64,000 nt of DNA. Origin: Gemmataceae bacterium (GTDB lineage Bacteria > Planctomycetota > Planctomycetia > Gemmatales > Gemmataceae). The notes beneath the pieces are model-generated. The model was not told the DNA's origin and did no database searches. It worked only from the letters and a program-made list of their open reading frames with translations. Made by a program: the position numbers and the translations under genes. This document shows, piece by piece, positions 46,401 to 55,009 of the stretch (within the stretch, counting starts at the first letter, position 1; the number at the start of each line of letters is the position of its first letter). The stretch spans positions 45,262 to 109,261 of the forward strand of contig JALHPZ010000021.1 in NCBI GenBank assembly GCA_022842245.1, given 5' to 3'.

Positions 46401-47729
46401 GACGGCCCCGCCGCCGTGCTGCTCGCCGATCCGGCCGCGCAGGCCCTCGCCCGCGGCAAACTCGACTTCGCCGACCGCGCCCTGCTCGCCTTTGACGCCC
46501 CGGCGCTCACGACGCTCGTTCGCAAGATGGGGGCCGATGAACTGGAGATCACGCAGGGGGCGACGGTCGGCTGGGACATGGTCAAGCCGGCGAAGTTCAA
46601 AGCCGACCAGACGATCCTCGACGATCTCTCCGATCAACTCTCGAAGCTACGGGCCTCGAAGGTGGCGGCGTTCGCACCGAAGGATCTGAAGCCGTTCGGC
46701 CTCGACGCCCCGGCTGCGACCCTCACGCTCAAAGTCGGCCTCGACAAGCCGGTGGACAAGGTCCTCAAGATCGGCAAGCCGGTCGACGACAAGCAGCCCG
46801 AGGGTGATCGGTTCGTCCTCGTCGACGGCGCGAAGGATGTCTCGGTCGGCGTTTTGCCCGGCTCGCTCGCGAAGCGGCTGCTGGCCGAGCCGCTGAAGTT
46901 CCGCGACCGCGCGCTCGCCCGCTTCCCGAAGGCCGACCGGATCGAAATGACCCGCGCCGACCGCACCGTCACCTTCGCCGAGATCAACGGCACCTGGAAG
47001 ATGGTGCTGCCCGTCGAAGCCGAGGCCGAGCAAGCCGACATCGACGAGTTCATCAACGCCCTCGCGAAGCTCCAGGCGGAGGAACTCGAGGCCGAGAAGC
47101 CGAAGGACCTGAAGCCTTACGGACTCGACAAACCGGCGGTGAAATGGACGCTCAAGAACGGCCAGACGGAAGTGCTGAGCCTTCTCGTTGGCAACGAGAA
47201 GGGCGGCAAGGCGTTCGCGAAACTCGAGAAGGGCGACCTCGTGGCCGTACTTGACCGCGCCCTGACGGCGAAGGTGACGGGCGAGTATCGCAAGCGCACG
47301 GCCTGGACCGGCTTGGACGCTTCGCAGGTCGAAGCGATCGACTTCCAGGCCGGCGAACAGAAATGGAAGTACACGAAGGTCGGCGCGAACTGGGTCGACG
47401 CCGCGAAGCCGACTGACCTCGTCGACCCGGCCGCCGTCACCGAACTACTCGATGCGCTCGCCGGCCTCAAGGCGCAGCGCTTCGCTGCCGACAAGGGTGT
47501 CGACCTCAAGCTCTACGGCCTCCTACCGCCGCAGCGGACGATCACGATCACCCAGCGCGGCGGCGTGACGAAGACGCTCCAGATCGGCCGCGAAGAGGGC
47601 GGGAGCAATGGTACGCGTCTCTATGCCCGCGTGGACGACAAGGCCCGGACGGACGTTTTCATCCTTGGCGAAGCCGACGTCCGCAAGATCGCGAAGGACC
47701 GGGCGGGGTTCCTGAAGAAATCACCGTGA
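43464..47729 (+). CDS. Giant DUF4340 tandem-repeat protein
   Basis: A 1421-residue protein anchored by one N-terminal helix (WFTTILLAVLVAGSAFWVWK), with the remainder predicted in the periplasm. The DUF4340 hallmark (K-x-[YFH]-GL-[DA]-x-P followed by a beta strand) occurs seven times, near 43801, 45415, 45825, 46280, 46690, 47112 and 47508; the last six are spaced about 400-455 bases apart. Usual DUF4340 proteins have about 300-500 residues with one or two units. A Pro-rich linker lies near 44510-44560. It follows the ABC/GldG-like genes, as DUF4340 genes usually do. Its last nine bases overlap the convergent kinase gene. Confidence 0.85.
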   Translation: MRWFTTILLAVLVAGSAFWVWKGDALAPSLGVGTPVAPASPAVEALAPLNPADVRTVSLTIDKDTLALVRGADGVWTQPGNWPVRQSEAEALVAALANLKSRFQPVAPEADLKPYGLDATQKPIVAKLGTGARTVTLTLGRPEAKPDEPEYARPTWVKVDDHADLLRFDSDLMQVVARKPEEYRRKQLFPEFERVKLTGGESLAPNQTPPPGGRWAVASNDIVAVKLETADAGVAIKRVAPNPQPKPERDSTGEPALTANKLATVWELESIGVGQANKTYTAIRDRLDPAKLRGILTAIPEIWVEQFLPAKPSAETGLDKPERVLVVTRKAGPTTLRVGKVSRTIVKPGTPPPPAQPFAPPPPPPQPTIETYHFASIDGLDLLFEVKADKFADLFPKADDLRDAQLARFETDDVQKVEIALKGQTPVTLTKRKGNKNAEKEDDKQDRWYVGDILAESTKATELIDALAKLEAKNPAGMADPLIVAQPMGEKNVVDNPSPMALASMGIDGTSAITLTIQDKAPEGQTPPAPQTVKYLIGKHDVDKKKLNVQVAGWPRANVVADDAKKLIDRPALAYRGRRLFDTAELKLAGLTVTKGADVFALTKADTKWKLTKPLTIDADDAKANQLTGDLTRLEATEYVDDAPKPEDLDKKYGLAKPTMTVELAFGTKTEKIEIGSSPEFKPEYYARRNGTGSIFTVPKATIDSLKDGALAFLPLQLWSVPADKVTAIEIARNEGKETYKLAGEGANWKISGPFDAPAPFLAANAAASAVASLRAEKYDAATVDPAKHGLDKPAIKLVVSYKEPKADDPKIETPVTRTLLIGKATDAPNTRYARLADGPNTAVFTVNDAFLKDVDKPALDLLDKTVLNQKPDALVKVQIVGPKADENVTLAKDAMGAWKAEGATFAPDKPTVDQLLGFLARPAVREIVAYGPAVKWGDFGLDKPEYTITGTFTADGKTETHAVKLGKPNGTSRYARVDDGPAAVLLADPAAQALARGKLDFADRALLAFDAPALTTLVRKMGADELEITQGATVGWDMVKPAKFKADQTILDDLSDQLSKLRASKVAAFAPKDLKPFGLDAPAATLTLKVGLDKPVDKVLKIGKPVDDKQPEGDRFVLVDGAKDVSVGVLPGSLAKRLLAEPLKFRDRALARFPKADRIEMTRADRTVTFAEINGTWKMVLPVEAEAEQADIDEFINALAKLQAEELEAEKPKDLKPYGLDKPAVKWTLKNGQTEVLSLLVGNEKGGKAFAKLEKGDLVAVLDRALTAKVTGEYRKRTAWTGLDASQVEAIDFQAGEQKWKYTKVGANWVDAAKPTDLVDPAAVTELLDALAGLKAQRFAADKGVDLKLYGLLPPQRTITITQRGGVTKTLQIGREEGGSNGTRLYARVDDKARTDVFILGEADVRKIAKDRAGFLKKSP

Positions 47730-50700
47730 TCGCGGCGGCGGCGCGAGTTCCGGCGTTCGTTGTGCCAGGCCGGGTTCCGTGTACGGCTGGCCTTGCTGGA
47801 ACAACTCGCGCTGCTTCCGCATCTGCGGCCCGCCGCGCATCTCGATGTTCGGGAAGTTCAACGCCCGATTTTGCACTTCGATTGCTTTCGCGAAGTCCCC
47901 GGCGGCGGCGTGGGCGACGGCGAGCGTGTCGATGAAATTCGATTCGTTCCAACTCGTCACCTCGCACGCGCGGGTTGCCAGTTCGATCGCCCGCTTTGCG
48001 TCGCGGAATTCCACCGGCCCCGCCGCGAGGATCCACGCCAAGCTGTTGATCGCCGTCGCGTGCCCCGGATCGCGCTCGATGGCCTGCTCGAAGCAGCGCA
48101 TCGCGCCGAGGAGATCGCCTTGCGCCTGGCGCAGGTCGCCGAGGTTGTACCACGGAGGGGCATAGCGGGTGTTGATCCGCGTGGCCTCGAAGAAGCAGGC
48201 GAGCGCCCGGTCGGGTTGCTGCCGGTGCTTCCAACAGAAGCCGAGATCGAGCCACGCCGTGACGTGACCCGGATTGTATCGCAGGGCCGTCTCGGTCTCG
48301 GCCGTCGCCTCGTCGAGCTTCCCTTGCAGTCGAAGTTGATAAGCGATGTCGAGCCTCGCATCGACGTAGGTCGGATCGACGGCGATCGCCTCGCGGAACT
48401 TGGCGATCGCCTGGTCCTTCTCCTTGCGTTGGAGGTGGATGCTGCCGATGTTGCGGATGGGAATGGCGGCGCGCGGGTTGAGTTGGCAGGCGCGTTCGAA
48501 GCACTTCAGCGCCTCATCGAGTTGCCCGGCCTGGCGGAGCACCATGCCCAGGTTGTTGTGGAAGTGGATGTTGAGCGGATACGGTTCGGTGGCCTCGCGG
48601 TAGGTGGCGATGGCGTCGGGAAGTCGGCCCGAATCGCGTTGGGCATTCGCCAGCAAGATCCAGTTGAGGTCGTGCTGGGGGTGGATCCGGGTGGCCTCGC
48701 GGAAACTCTCGATGGCGGCGGCGGGGCCGTCTTTCCGCAGGAGCACGATTCCTCGAAGGCCCGGCAGGGAGTACGACACGGGATCGAATTTGACCGCGGT
48801 CCGAAACGAATCCAGCGCGTCATTGTAGTCTTTGGCATCCAATCGGGCCTGGCCCAGTGAATAGTGCGCGATCGGCAAGTCGGGTTCGATCCGCAGGGCT
48901 TCGCGAAGCCGTTCGACGGCGCGCTCGTACTGGCCCTCGGCTCGATCCAGGTTCGCGAGATCGACAAGCGCCACGGCCAGTTTCGGATTGACACGGAGCG
49001 CGTCCTCGAAGTGTCTGCGCGCCGCGGAGTTGTTATGACGGCCCAGTTCTAACGTCCCAAGGTTGCGGTGGGCATTGGCATACGTGGGATCGAGGCGGAT
49101 CGATTCTTCGAAGCTCTTGCGGGCTTCGTCGAAGCGAAAGGAGTCGCGCTGCGAGATACCGAGGTTGTTCCACGAGATGGCGCTCTTCGGCGCCTGGCGG
49201 ATCGCCTCGCGGAAGTAGAGGATGGCGTCGTCGTAGTCGCCGCGGTGGTGCAGCGCGAGGCCGATGCCGTTGAGCGGATAGATGTTGTTCGGATGGGCCG
49301 CGAGCGCCGCCTGGAACCAGCGCAGGCGTTCGTCCGCTCCGGTACGGCGATTGGTCGGGAACAGGTATCCGGCATTCACTAATACGGCCGGGTTGTTCGG
49401 CCAGCGCAGGACGACGCGATTGACGATATCGCGGCGGATCGCTTCGGGTACCGGACTGGCCCACGCGGCGAGGCCGACGAACCCGGCGGGCTGTTCGAGG
49501 AACTCCGGTCGTTCGATCATCGCGGCGATGCTTTTGGAATCGTTCGCGACGATCGCGGCGCGAAAACGATCGCGGTAGGGGTCCGGGTCCACCTTCGCGA
49601 GCACCGTGGCGACATCGGCCTCGCGATACACCCAGAGCATCCGTTCGTAGATGTCGACGACCCGATCGCGCAGGGGCGAGTCGGCGAGCCGCGCCGCGAT
49701 GGCTTCGCCCCGATCCGGCATCGGCAACAATCCCAATTTGGAGAGCGCCACGACAAAGCGCTCGATGACAAGCTCTTTCGCGGGCATGAAGCCGGTGTCC
49801 CGATCGGGCGTCCAGCGGTATTCATCGATGGCGATCAGGTCGCGCAGGAACATCACGTCCGCGCCGAGGCGGCCGAGTCGCCTTTCGTGTTCGTCCGCGC
49901 CGCCTTCGGCCATCAGCCGTTTCGCCTGATCGATCGCCAGCGCCGCCGTTTCCAGGTCGTCCCGACGCAGCGCTCCTTCGCCGCGCTCCAACAGGGCGGC
50001 GGCGGCGGCGGCGTTCGCCGACTTCCGCTGCTGGTCTTCCAGTTCCCGCCTCAGTGCTTCGGCCTTGCGCTGCTCCGCCTGGTGATCCAGCCACCACGCG
50101 AACGCCCCACCCGCAAAGAGCAGGAGCGCCACCGCGCCCGCCAGCGCCGCCTGCACGCGTCGGCGCTTCCGCAACTCCTCCGCCTGCACCCGCGCCCGCT
50201 CGCGTTCCAGCTCGGCGCGCTTCGCGCGCTCCTCCGCATCGGCGCGAAGCCGAGCCGCTTCCACAGCCACCACGTTCGCGTCCGCCGGCCGGTCCGCCTT
50301 CTCCGAACTCAGGCACCGCTTCGCCAGAGCGATCCACTCCGGATCGGCCCCGCACGCGTCCAACCGGGCGAACGCGTCGTCCAGCTTCCCCTTCGCCGCC
50401 ATCTGCCGCGTGCTCTTCGCGTCCCCGCCCACGAACGGTGGCTGGCCCGTCAGGATCGCGCACAGGATCGCCCCGAGGCCGAACACGTCCGACTGCGCAT
50501 CCACGTCGTCGATCGCGCCGATCGCCTGCTCCGGCGGCATGTACGCCGGCGTGCCCAGCACGTCGCCGTCCTGCGTCACGTCGTCGGTGGAATCGGCCGA
50601 GCGGCGGATCGCCGTGCCCAGCGCCGTCGTCGCGTTCGGGTCCTCCGCGACCATCCTCGCTTCCGGCCGGTCCAGCACCTTCGCCAGGCCCCAGTCCATC

Positions 50701-51197
50701 ACCTGCACTTCGCTGAAGCTCCCAACCATCACGTTCGCCGGCTTCAGGTCGCGGTGGATCACGCGGTGCGCGTGCGCATACCCGACAGCCTGGCAGACCG
50801 CCTCGAACACACCCAGCTTGTTCGTGCCGTCCCGCTCCTTCAGAATCTCCTCGAGCGTGCGGCCCTTCACGAGCTTCATGGCGAGGAACGGCCGACCGTC
50901 GGGCAGCGTGCCGACGTGGTGGATGGGCGGAATACCGGGGTGCTGGAGCTGCCCGGTGATGCGGGCTTCGTCCACGAACCGCCGTGCCGTGGAACTGCCG
51001 ATCGGGTAGTGGTCTTGCAGGATCTTGATGGCGACTTCGCGATCGAGCGCGCGGTCGCGGCCGCGGTGAATGGTTCCCATGCCGCCGCGGGCGATCTCGA
51101 CGCCGATCTCGTAGCCGGTGTCGGCAGGGGCACTCGGCTTGGTTGCCGGCTCGTCCGACGGCGATGGCGTGGGGGCTTGCGTGAGGTCGTCGCTCAT
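47721..51197 (-). CDS. Membrane Ser/Thr protein kinase with TPR repeats
   Basis: A 1158-residue kinase. The Hanks-type domain has ARGGMGTIHRG (36-46), Lys58, HRDLKPANV (148-156), DWG in place of DFG (168-170) and GTPAYMPPEQ. DWG still supplies the metal-binding Asp, so activity is plausible. A coiled segment (about 320-345) and a transmembrane helix (ALAGAVALLLFAGGAFAWWL) follow, then a second coil. From about residue 600 to the end there are at least twelve TPR units (NNLGISQRDSFRFDEARKSF, AHYSLGQARLDAKDYNDALD and others). It is likely a sensor or scaffold. The ATG at 51197 lies 105 bases downstream of tRNA-Sec on the same strand. Confidence 0.92.
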   Translation of the reverse strand: MSDDLTQAPTPSPSDEPATKPSAPADTGYEIGVEIARGGMGTIHRGRDRALDREVAIKILQDHYPIGSSTARRFVDEARITGQLQHPGIPPIHHVGTLPDGRPFLAMKLVKGRTLEEILKERDGTNKLGVFEAVCQAVGYAHAHRVIHRDLKPANVMVGSFSEVQVMDWGLAKVLDRPEARMVAEDPNATTALGTAIRRSADSTDDVTQDGDVLGTPAYMPPEQAIGAIDDVDAQSDVFGLGAILCAILTGQPPFVGGDAKSTRQMAAKGKLDDAFARLDACGADPEWIALAKRCLSSEKADRPADANVVAVEAARLRADAEERAKRAELERERARVQAEELRKRRRVQAALAGAVALLLFAGGAFAWWLDHQAEQRKAEALRRELEDQQRKSANAAAAAALLERGEGALRRDDLETAALAIDQAKRLMAEGGADEHERRLGRLGADVMFLRDLIAIDEYRWTPDRDTGFMPAKELVIERFVVALSKLGLLPMPDRGEAIAARLADSPLRDRVVDIYERMLWVYREADVATVLAKVDPDPYRDRFRAAIVANDSKSIAAMIERPEFLEQPAGFVGLAAWASPVPEAIRRDIVNRVVLRWPNNPAVLVNAGYLFPTNRRTGADERLRWFQAALAAHPNNIYPLNGIGLALHHRGDYDDAILYFREAIRQAPKSAISWNNLGISQRDSFRFDEARKSFEESIRLDPTYANAHRNLGTLELGRHNNSAARRHFEDALRVNPKLAVALVDLANLDRAEGQYERAVERLREALRIEPDLPIAHYSLGQARLDAKDYNDALDSFRTAVKFDPVSYSLPGLRGIVLLRKDGPAAAIESFREATRIHPQHDLNWILLANAQRDSGRLPDAIATYREATEPYPLNIHFHNNLGMVLRQAGQLDEALKCFERACQLNPRAAIPIRNIGSIHLQRKEKDQAIAKFREAIAVDPTYVDARLDIAYQLRLQGKLDEATAETETALRYNPGHVTAWLDLGFCWKHRQQPDRALACFFEATRINTRYAPPWYNLGDLRQAQGDLLGAMRCFEQAIERDPGHATAINSLAWILAAGPVEFRDAKRAIELATRACEVTSWNESNFIDTLAVAHAAAGDFAKAIEVQNRALNFPNIEMRGGPQMRKQRELFQQGQPYTEPGLAQRTPELAPPPRSR

Positions 51198-51301
51198 CGC
51201 GGCAGCTCTCGGAATCGGGGAGAATCGCTCGGAGGCGGTCGATGAAAACGAATTGTAACCGTTCGGCGGCGGCGCGCCGATTCAAAATGTGGCTTGCGAG
51301 A

Positions 51302-51396
51302 CGGGAGCGTATGGGAATCGAACCCACTGGGAGCGTTGTTCACACCCCCCGCCGGTTTTGAAGACCGGGGCCGGCACCAGCCGTACAAACGCTCCC
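51302..51396 (-). tRNA. selC: tRNA-Sec (anticodon UCA)
   Basis: The 95-base minus-strand sequence folds as a selenocysteine tRNA. It has an 8-bp acceptor stem (GGGAGCGT / ACGCTCCC), a long D arm, an anticodon loop CTTCAAA with anticodon TCA (51359-51361 complement), a long variable arm and a T arm GTGGGTTCGATTCCCAT. The extended acceptor and variable arm rule out tRNA-Ser. CCA is not encoded. It implies that the organism makes selenoproteins and should carry selA, selB and selD elsewhere. It lies 56 bases downstream of the oxidoreductase gene on the same strand. Confidence 0.92.
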
Positions 51397-51452
51397 AAGA
51401 TTGGCGGCTCCGGCCAACGGCGATCGTCGTTCCGGGGCCGCGATCCAAGCAG

Positions 51453-52775
51453 TTACACCCCCGCCACTTCCCAGCCCTTGCGGTACTCGCGGCTCACGAA
51501 CTTGTTGGCGGCGGACTCGTTCGTGATCAACATCTTTGCGGCGTCCCATTCCAGCGACTTCTCCGGGAATCGCGTCGACAGGCAGCCGAGCAGGATCGAC
51601 TCGGTCATCGGGCCGGCGAAGGAGAACGGCGCGCCGGTCTTGCCGACGCCGCGGCAGGCGTCCACGAACTGCAGGTAGTGGTTCTCGCTCGGCAGTGACG
51701 GCAGGTCCTTGCGCTCCTTGTACTTTTCCTCCGGCAGCAGGATCGGCATCCGTCCGCCGTCGTACGGCGAGTAGAGCACGCCTTCGGTGCCGATGTAGAT
51801 GCTCCCCTGGAACTCCAGTTTGTGGTCGCCGAGGTGTTTGACGATTTCCGCCGGCGGCCGGCGCTTGCCGTTCGTCCAGTACAGTGTCACGTTGTCGGTG
51901 GTATACTTCGTTTCGGGGAAGACGAAGGTAACGGCGGTTTCGAGGCCCCAGCTATCGGCGTGGGCTTCCTCGCCGGTCGACTTCACGGATTTGGGTGCCG
52001 TGAGCGCGAGCGAACTGAAGACGGGGTCGAGGATGTGGCAGCCCATGTCGCCGAAGGTGCCGGTGCCGAAGTCGAGGCGCTTGCGCCACTCGCCGGGGTG
52101 GTAGTAGCCCTTGATGAAGGGGCGTTCGGCGGCGACGCCGAGCCACTTGTCCCAGTCGAACGTCGCGGGAACCTCGTCCTTGCGATCGGGCCGCGGCTTG
52201 TCGTCGCCCCAGGTCTTGCCGCTCCAGCTATGCACTTCCTTCACCTTGCCGATGGCGCCGGACTGGATGAGCGCGACGCAGGTGCGGTGCTTCTTGTCGG
52301 CGTGGACCTGGATGCCCATCTGCGTGACGACCTTCATCTCGGCGGCGACCTTCGCCATCAGCCGGGATTCGGCGATCGTTTGTGTCAGGGGTTTTTGCGT
52401 GTAGACGTTGATCCCCTGACGCATGGCACGCAGGCTGATCGACGCGTGCATGTGGTCCGGCGTGCTGATATTGGCCGAGTTGAGGTTCTTTTCCTTGTCG
52501 AGGAGTTCGCGCCAGTCGGTGTAGACCTTCACGTCCGGGAAGCGGGTCTTCACCTTGGCGATCCGGTTGGCGTCGACTTCCGCGACGGCGACGAGCTTGA
52601 CGTGCGGGCTGGCCGTGAGCGCGCCCCAGTCGGAGGCGCCCATGCCGTCGGCGGCGAAGCTGGCGTGGTAGAGTGTTTCGCTGGGGGCGGCAGTGGCGTG
52701 GTGTCGGAAGACCATCGGCGCGGCGATGCCGGCGGCCGCGGCCTTAAGGGCGGAACGGCGGGTGATTTTTTTCAT
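51453..52775 (-). CDS. Tat-exported Gfo/Idh/MocA family oxidoreductase
   Basis: A 440-residue NAD(P)-dependent sugar dehydrogenase-like protein with a Tat signal (RRSALKAAAAGIAAPMVF). The Rossmann domain includes VKLVAVAEVDANRIAKVK and STPDHMHASISLRAMRQGIN, then the family motif VYTQKPLTQTIAE (the EKP-type motif has Gln here) and HPGEWRKRLDFGTGTFGDMG with the C-terminal GCHILDP. Exported members are many in planctomycetes; they probably oxidise sugars to keto forms with tightly bound cofactor. The DUF1080 gene lies upstream on the same strand, 68 bases away, so the two likely form an operon. Confidence 0.9.
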   Translation of the reverse strand: MKKITRRSALKAAAAGIAAPMVFRHHATAAPSETLYHASFAADGMGASDWGALTASPHVKLVAVAEVDANRIAKVKTRFPDVKVYTDWRELLDKEKNLNSANISTPDHMHASISLRAMRQGINVYTQKPLTQTIAESRLMAKVAAEMKVVTQMGIQVHADKKHRTCVALIQSGAIGKVKEVHSWSGKTWGDDKPRPDRKDEVPATFDWDKWLGVAAERPFIKGYYHPGEWRKRLDFGTGTFGDMGCHILDPVFSSLALTAPKSVKSTGEEAHADSWGLETAVTFVFPETKYTTDNVTLYWTNGKRRPPAEIVKHLGDHKLEFQGSIYIGTEGVLYSPYDGGRMPILLPEEKYKERKDLPSLPSENHYLQFVDACRGVGKTGAPFSFAGPMTESILLGCLSTRFPEKSLEWDAAKMLITNESAANKFVSREYRKGWEVAGV

Positions 52776-52801
52776 GGTCGGATGTCCTTGAATTGGGAGA
52801 T

Positions 52802-52832
52802 GGGCGAAGCCCGCGGACGAACGTCCGCGGGG
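52802..52832. repeat. Intact copy of the GCCCGCGGAC hairpin repeat
   Basis: The stem CCCGCGGAC / GTCCGCGGG (52810-52818 and 52823-52831) has a GAAC loop and is preceded by GGGCGAAG. It sits in the 68-base gap between the DUF1080 and oxidoreductase genes, 27 bases upstream of the oxidoreductase start. It is in the orientation opposite to both genes. Confidence 0.8.
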
Positions 52833-52843
52833 CAGTCGAGTGG

Positions 52844-54148
52844 TTACTTCAGAGCCTTGATCGCCACGTTCTTGAAGGCGACGGGGTCGCTGTGGCCGGC
52901 GAAGCCGAAGAAGCCGGTCGTGCGCTCCTTGCCGGGGTGCGGCGAGTTGGCCATGTACTCGGTGATCTTCGAGAGGTCGGTGTCGAGGATCAGGTTCCCG
53001 TTCAGCTCGACGCGAATGGTGGAGCCTTTCACGACAACGTGCTGGAAGTTCCACTCGCCGATGGGGCGGTGGAAGCCGCGCTTGGCGGCGGCCATGCCGT
53101 AGGCGGAGCCGTGCGCCTGGCGCGGGTCGATCCCCTTGTAGTCGTCGTCGAGGACTTGCAGTTCGCACATGCCGACGTAGGCGGTGTCGCCCATGCCGGG
53201 GTAGCGGATGGCGAGGCCGTTGTTGCCGTTCTTGGGCAGCTTGAATTCGAGGAACACTTCGAAGTCCGAATACTCGTCCTTCGTGCGAAGGACGCCACCC
53301 TTCTTCGGCTTGCAGACGATCGCGCCGTCCACGACTTCATAGTTTTCGACCGCGCCGGCCCAGCCGTCGAGCGACTTGCCGTCGAAGAGCGGCTTGAAGC
53401 CGTCCTTGTACTTCTCGGCGAGGTAGGCATTCGCCTCGGTCGCGTTCAGTTCCTTCACGAAGATGTTCCGCCAGCGGATTTCGCCGCCGTGGGTCTGCAG
53501 GAGGACCTTGCCGAGCTTCGGAAACGGCTGGTCCTTCTGGAAGAAGTTCTCCATGAGGGCGTGGTCGACGACGAGCTTGTCGTTCAGGTAAACGGTCGTG
53601 CGGGCTCCGACCTGGATGATGCGGAACTTGTTCCATTCGCCGAGCGGCTTGTCGGCGAGGACGAGCGGGTCCTTGCCTTCCTTGTACTTGGTGTTGTTCC
53701 AGAGTCCGCCGGAGCCGAACTTCTTGCCGAGGCCGGTCGGATCGGCTTCGGTGGAATCCCAGATCTGCACCTGGGGCTGGCCCTTGAGGTAGATGCCGGA
53801 GTCGGCCTTGGGGACGGTCTTGTATTCGATGTGCAGTTCGTAGTCGCCGAGTTCCTTGTCGGTGGCCAGGTACGCGCCGTGGCCGTCGTTCACCAGTTCG
53901 CCGTTCTGGACGGACCAGTGCTTCTTGGCGTCCTCGGTGAAGGCCTCGATCTTGGCGGCGCGTTCGGCGGCGGGAAGCTTGGCGAGGTCGACGGGCGAGG
54001 CGCCCTTGGAATGGATGGCCCAGCCGTGCCAGCCGGCAAGGTCCTTGCCATTGAAGAGCGCGGTGAATCCCGGGGGCGGGTCGGCGGCGCGGACGGCGAA
54101 TGGTACGACGAGCAGCAGTGCTGCGAGCGTACAAGCACGGAGGAACAT
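52844..54148 (-). CDS. Exported protein with two DUF1080 (3-keto-disaccharide hydrolase-type) domains
   Basis: A 434-residue protein with a signal peptide (LAALLLVVPFAVRAAD). Domain one (about 25-235) begins FTALFNGKDLAGWHGW and contains ADSGIYLKGQPQVQIWDS and LGEWNKFRIIQVG. Domain two (about 245-434) begins FKPLFDGKSLDGWAGA and contains GNNGLAIRYPG, CELQVLDD and IGEWNFQHVVVKG. DUF1080 domains are concanavalin-like; the founding enzymes hydrolyse 3-keto-glycosides. Pairing with an exported sugar oxidoreductase fits a periplasmic oxidation-hydrolysis route. I start at 54148 for a normal signal peptide, with GGAGGAA... on the coding strand replaced by weak CGGACGC-type context. Confidence 0.88.
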   Translation of the reverse strand: MFLRACTLAALLLVVPFAVRAADPPPGFTALFNGKDLAGWHGWAIHSKGASPVDLAKLPAAERAAKIEAFTEDAKKHWSVQNGELVNDGHGAYLATDKELGDYELHIEYKTVPKADSGIYLKGQPQVQIWDSTEADPTGLGKKFGSGGLWNNTKYKEGKDPLVLADKPLGEWNKFRIIQVGARTTVYLNDKLVVDHALMENFFQKDQPFPKLGKVLLQTHGGEIRWRNIFVKELNATEANAYLAEKYKDGFKPLFDGKSLDGWAGAVENYEVVDGAIVCKPKKGGVLRTKDEYSDFEVFLEFKLPKNGNNGLAIRYPGMGDTAYVGMCELQVLDDDYKGIDPRQAHGSAYGMAAAKRGFHRPIGEWNFQHVVVKGSTIRVELNGNLILDTDLSKITEYMANSPHPGKERTTGFFGFAGHSDPVAFKNVAIKALK

Positions 54149-54237
54149 GGAGTGCGTCCCGATGAGGAAAGGTTGGCCGGACGGCCGGGGGTGGGTGACG
54201 GCAAGGATACGCGGCGGGACTCGGAACGCCAACCGCG

Positions 54238-54930
54238 CTAACAGTCTGCCGGCACGCCGCGCAAGGCTTCATAGTGGGGCAGTACGTATTTCACCACGAG
54301 GGTGAGGTGCGCGAGCGTGCCGAACAGATCGCCGAAGTGCAGCATCTCGTGCGGTCCCACGATGGGCAGGCCGGCGTCGTCGCGCAGGAAGGTCGGCCAT
54401 TTCATCGCCTCGCACGCGGCGCCGCCGATATAGCCCACCGCCAAGGCGATGATCCAGAACAGGCCGCCCCAGCCGAGCAGGCGAAAATACGCCCGCAACG
54501 GGATGAGGCTGATGACGCCGAGGCCGACGTAGAGGCCGATCAGGAGCAGATACGGCGGCTTCGGCAGCAGCCAGAGGCACGCGGTGCCCGCGGCGGCGAG
54601 CGCCACCATGCCGCCGAGCAGGAGGTTACGGGTTCGTGGTGAGAGCAGATAGACGGCGATCGGGACGTTCGAACCGACGATGAGCCAGAAGATGGCCGAT
54701 TGATCGAGGAGCTGCCAGACGCGCTTCGTATCTTCCGAATCGTGGCGGATGCCGTGGAAGAGACCGCTGAACAAGTAAAGCGTGACGCCGCTGATGGCGA
54801 AGGCCAGAAGGCTGAACCGATGGCCGAGCGGGTGGTGCGCCGCGAGGCGCAGCAGGTACAGCCCGACAAACACCATCCAGAACGCCGCGAAGAGGTGGCT
54901 GTACGAACTGACCGGATTATGGAAATCCAT
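54238..54930 (-). CDS. Hemolysin III/PAQR-like membrane protein
   Basis: A seven-helix membrane protein of 230 residues. The HlyIII/PAQR signature is visible: SGLFHGIRHD (His59 at the end of helix two), LLDQSAIFWLIVGSNVPIAV (Asp76 in helix three) and HEMLHFGDLFGTL (His194 and His198 in the last helix). These are the predicted zinc ligands; the usual LDH has become LDQ. Bacterial members affect membrane fluidity or act as hydrolases; true hemolysis is not implied. It is divergent from the WD40 gene with 79 bases between starts. GAGGGGC precedes the ATG. Confidence 0.75.
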   Translation of the reverse strand: MDFHNPVSSYSHLFAAFWMVFVGLYLLRLAAHHPLGHRFSLLAFAISGVTLYLFSGLFHGIRHDSEDTKRVWQLLDQSAIFWLIVGSNVPIAVYLLSPRTRNLLLGGMVALAAAGTACLWLLPKPPYLLLIGLYVGLGVISLIPLRAYFRLLGWGGLFWIIALAVGYIGGAACEAMKWPTFLRDDAGLPIVGPHEMLHFGDLFGTLAHLTLVVKYVLPHYEALRGVPADC

Positions 54931-55009
54931 CCGCTGCCCCTCGTTGACTCCCGCGCCCGAACCTGCGAAACTGCCCTTCCCGCCGGTTCGCCCCTTCCGA
55001 GGCCTCGCG

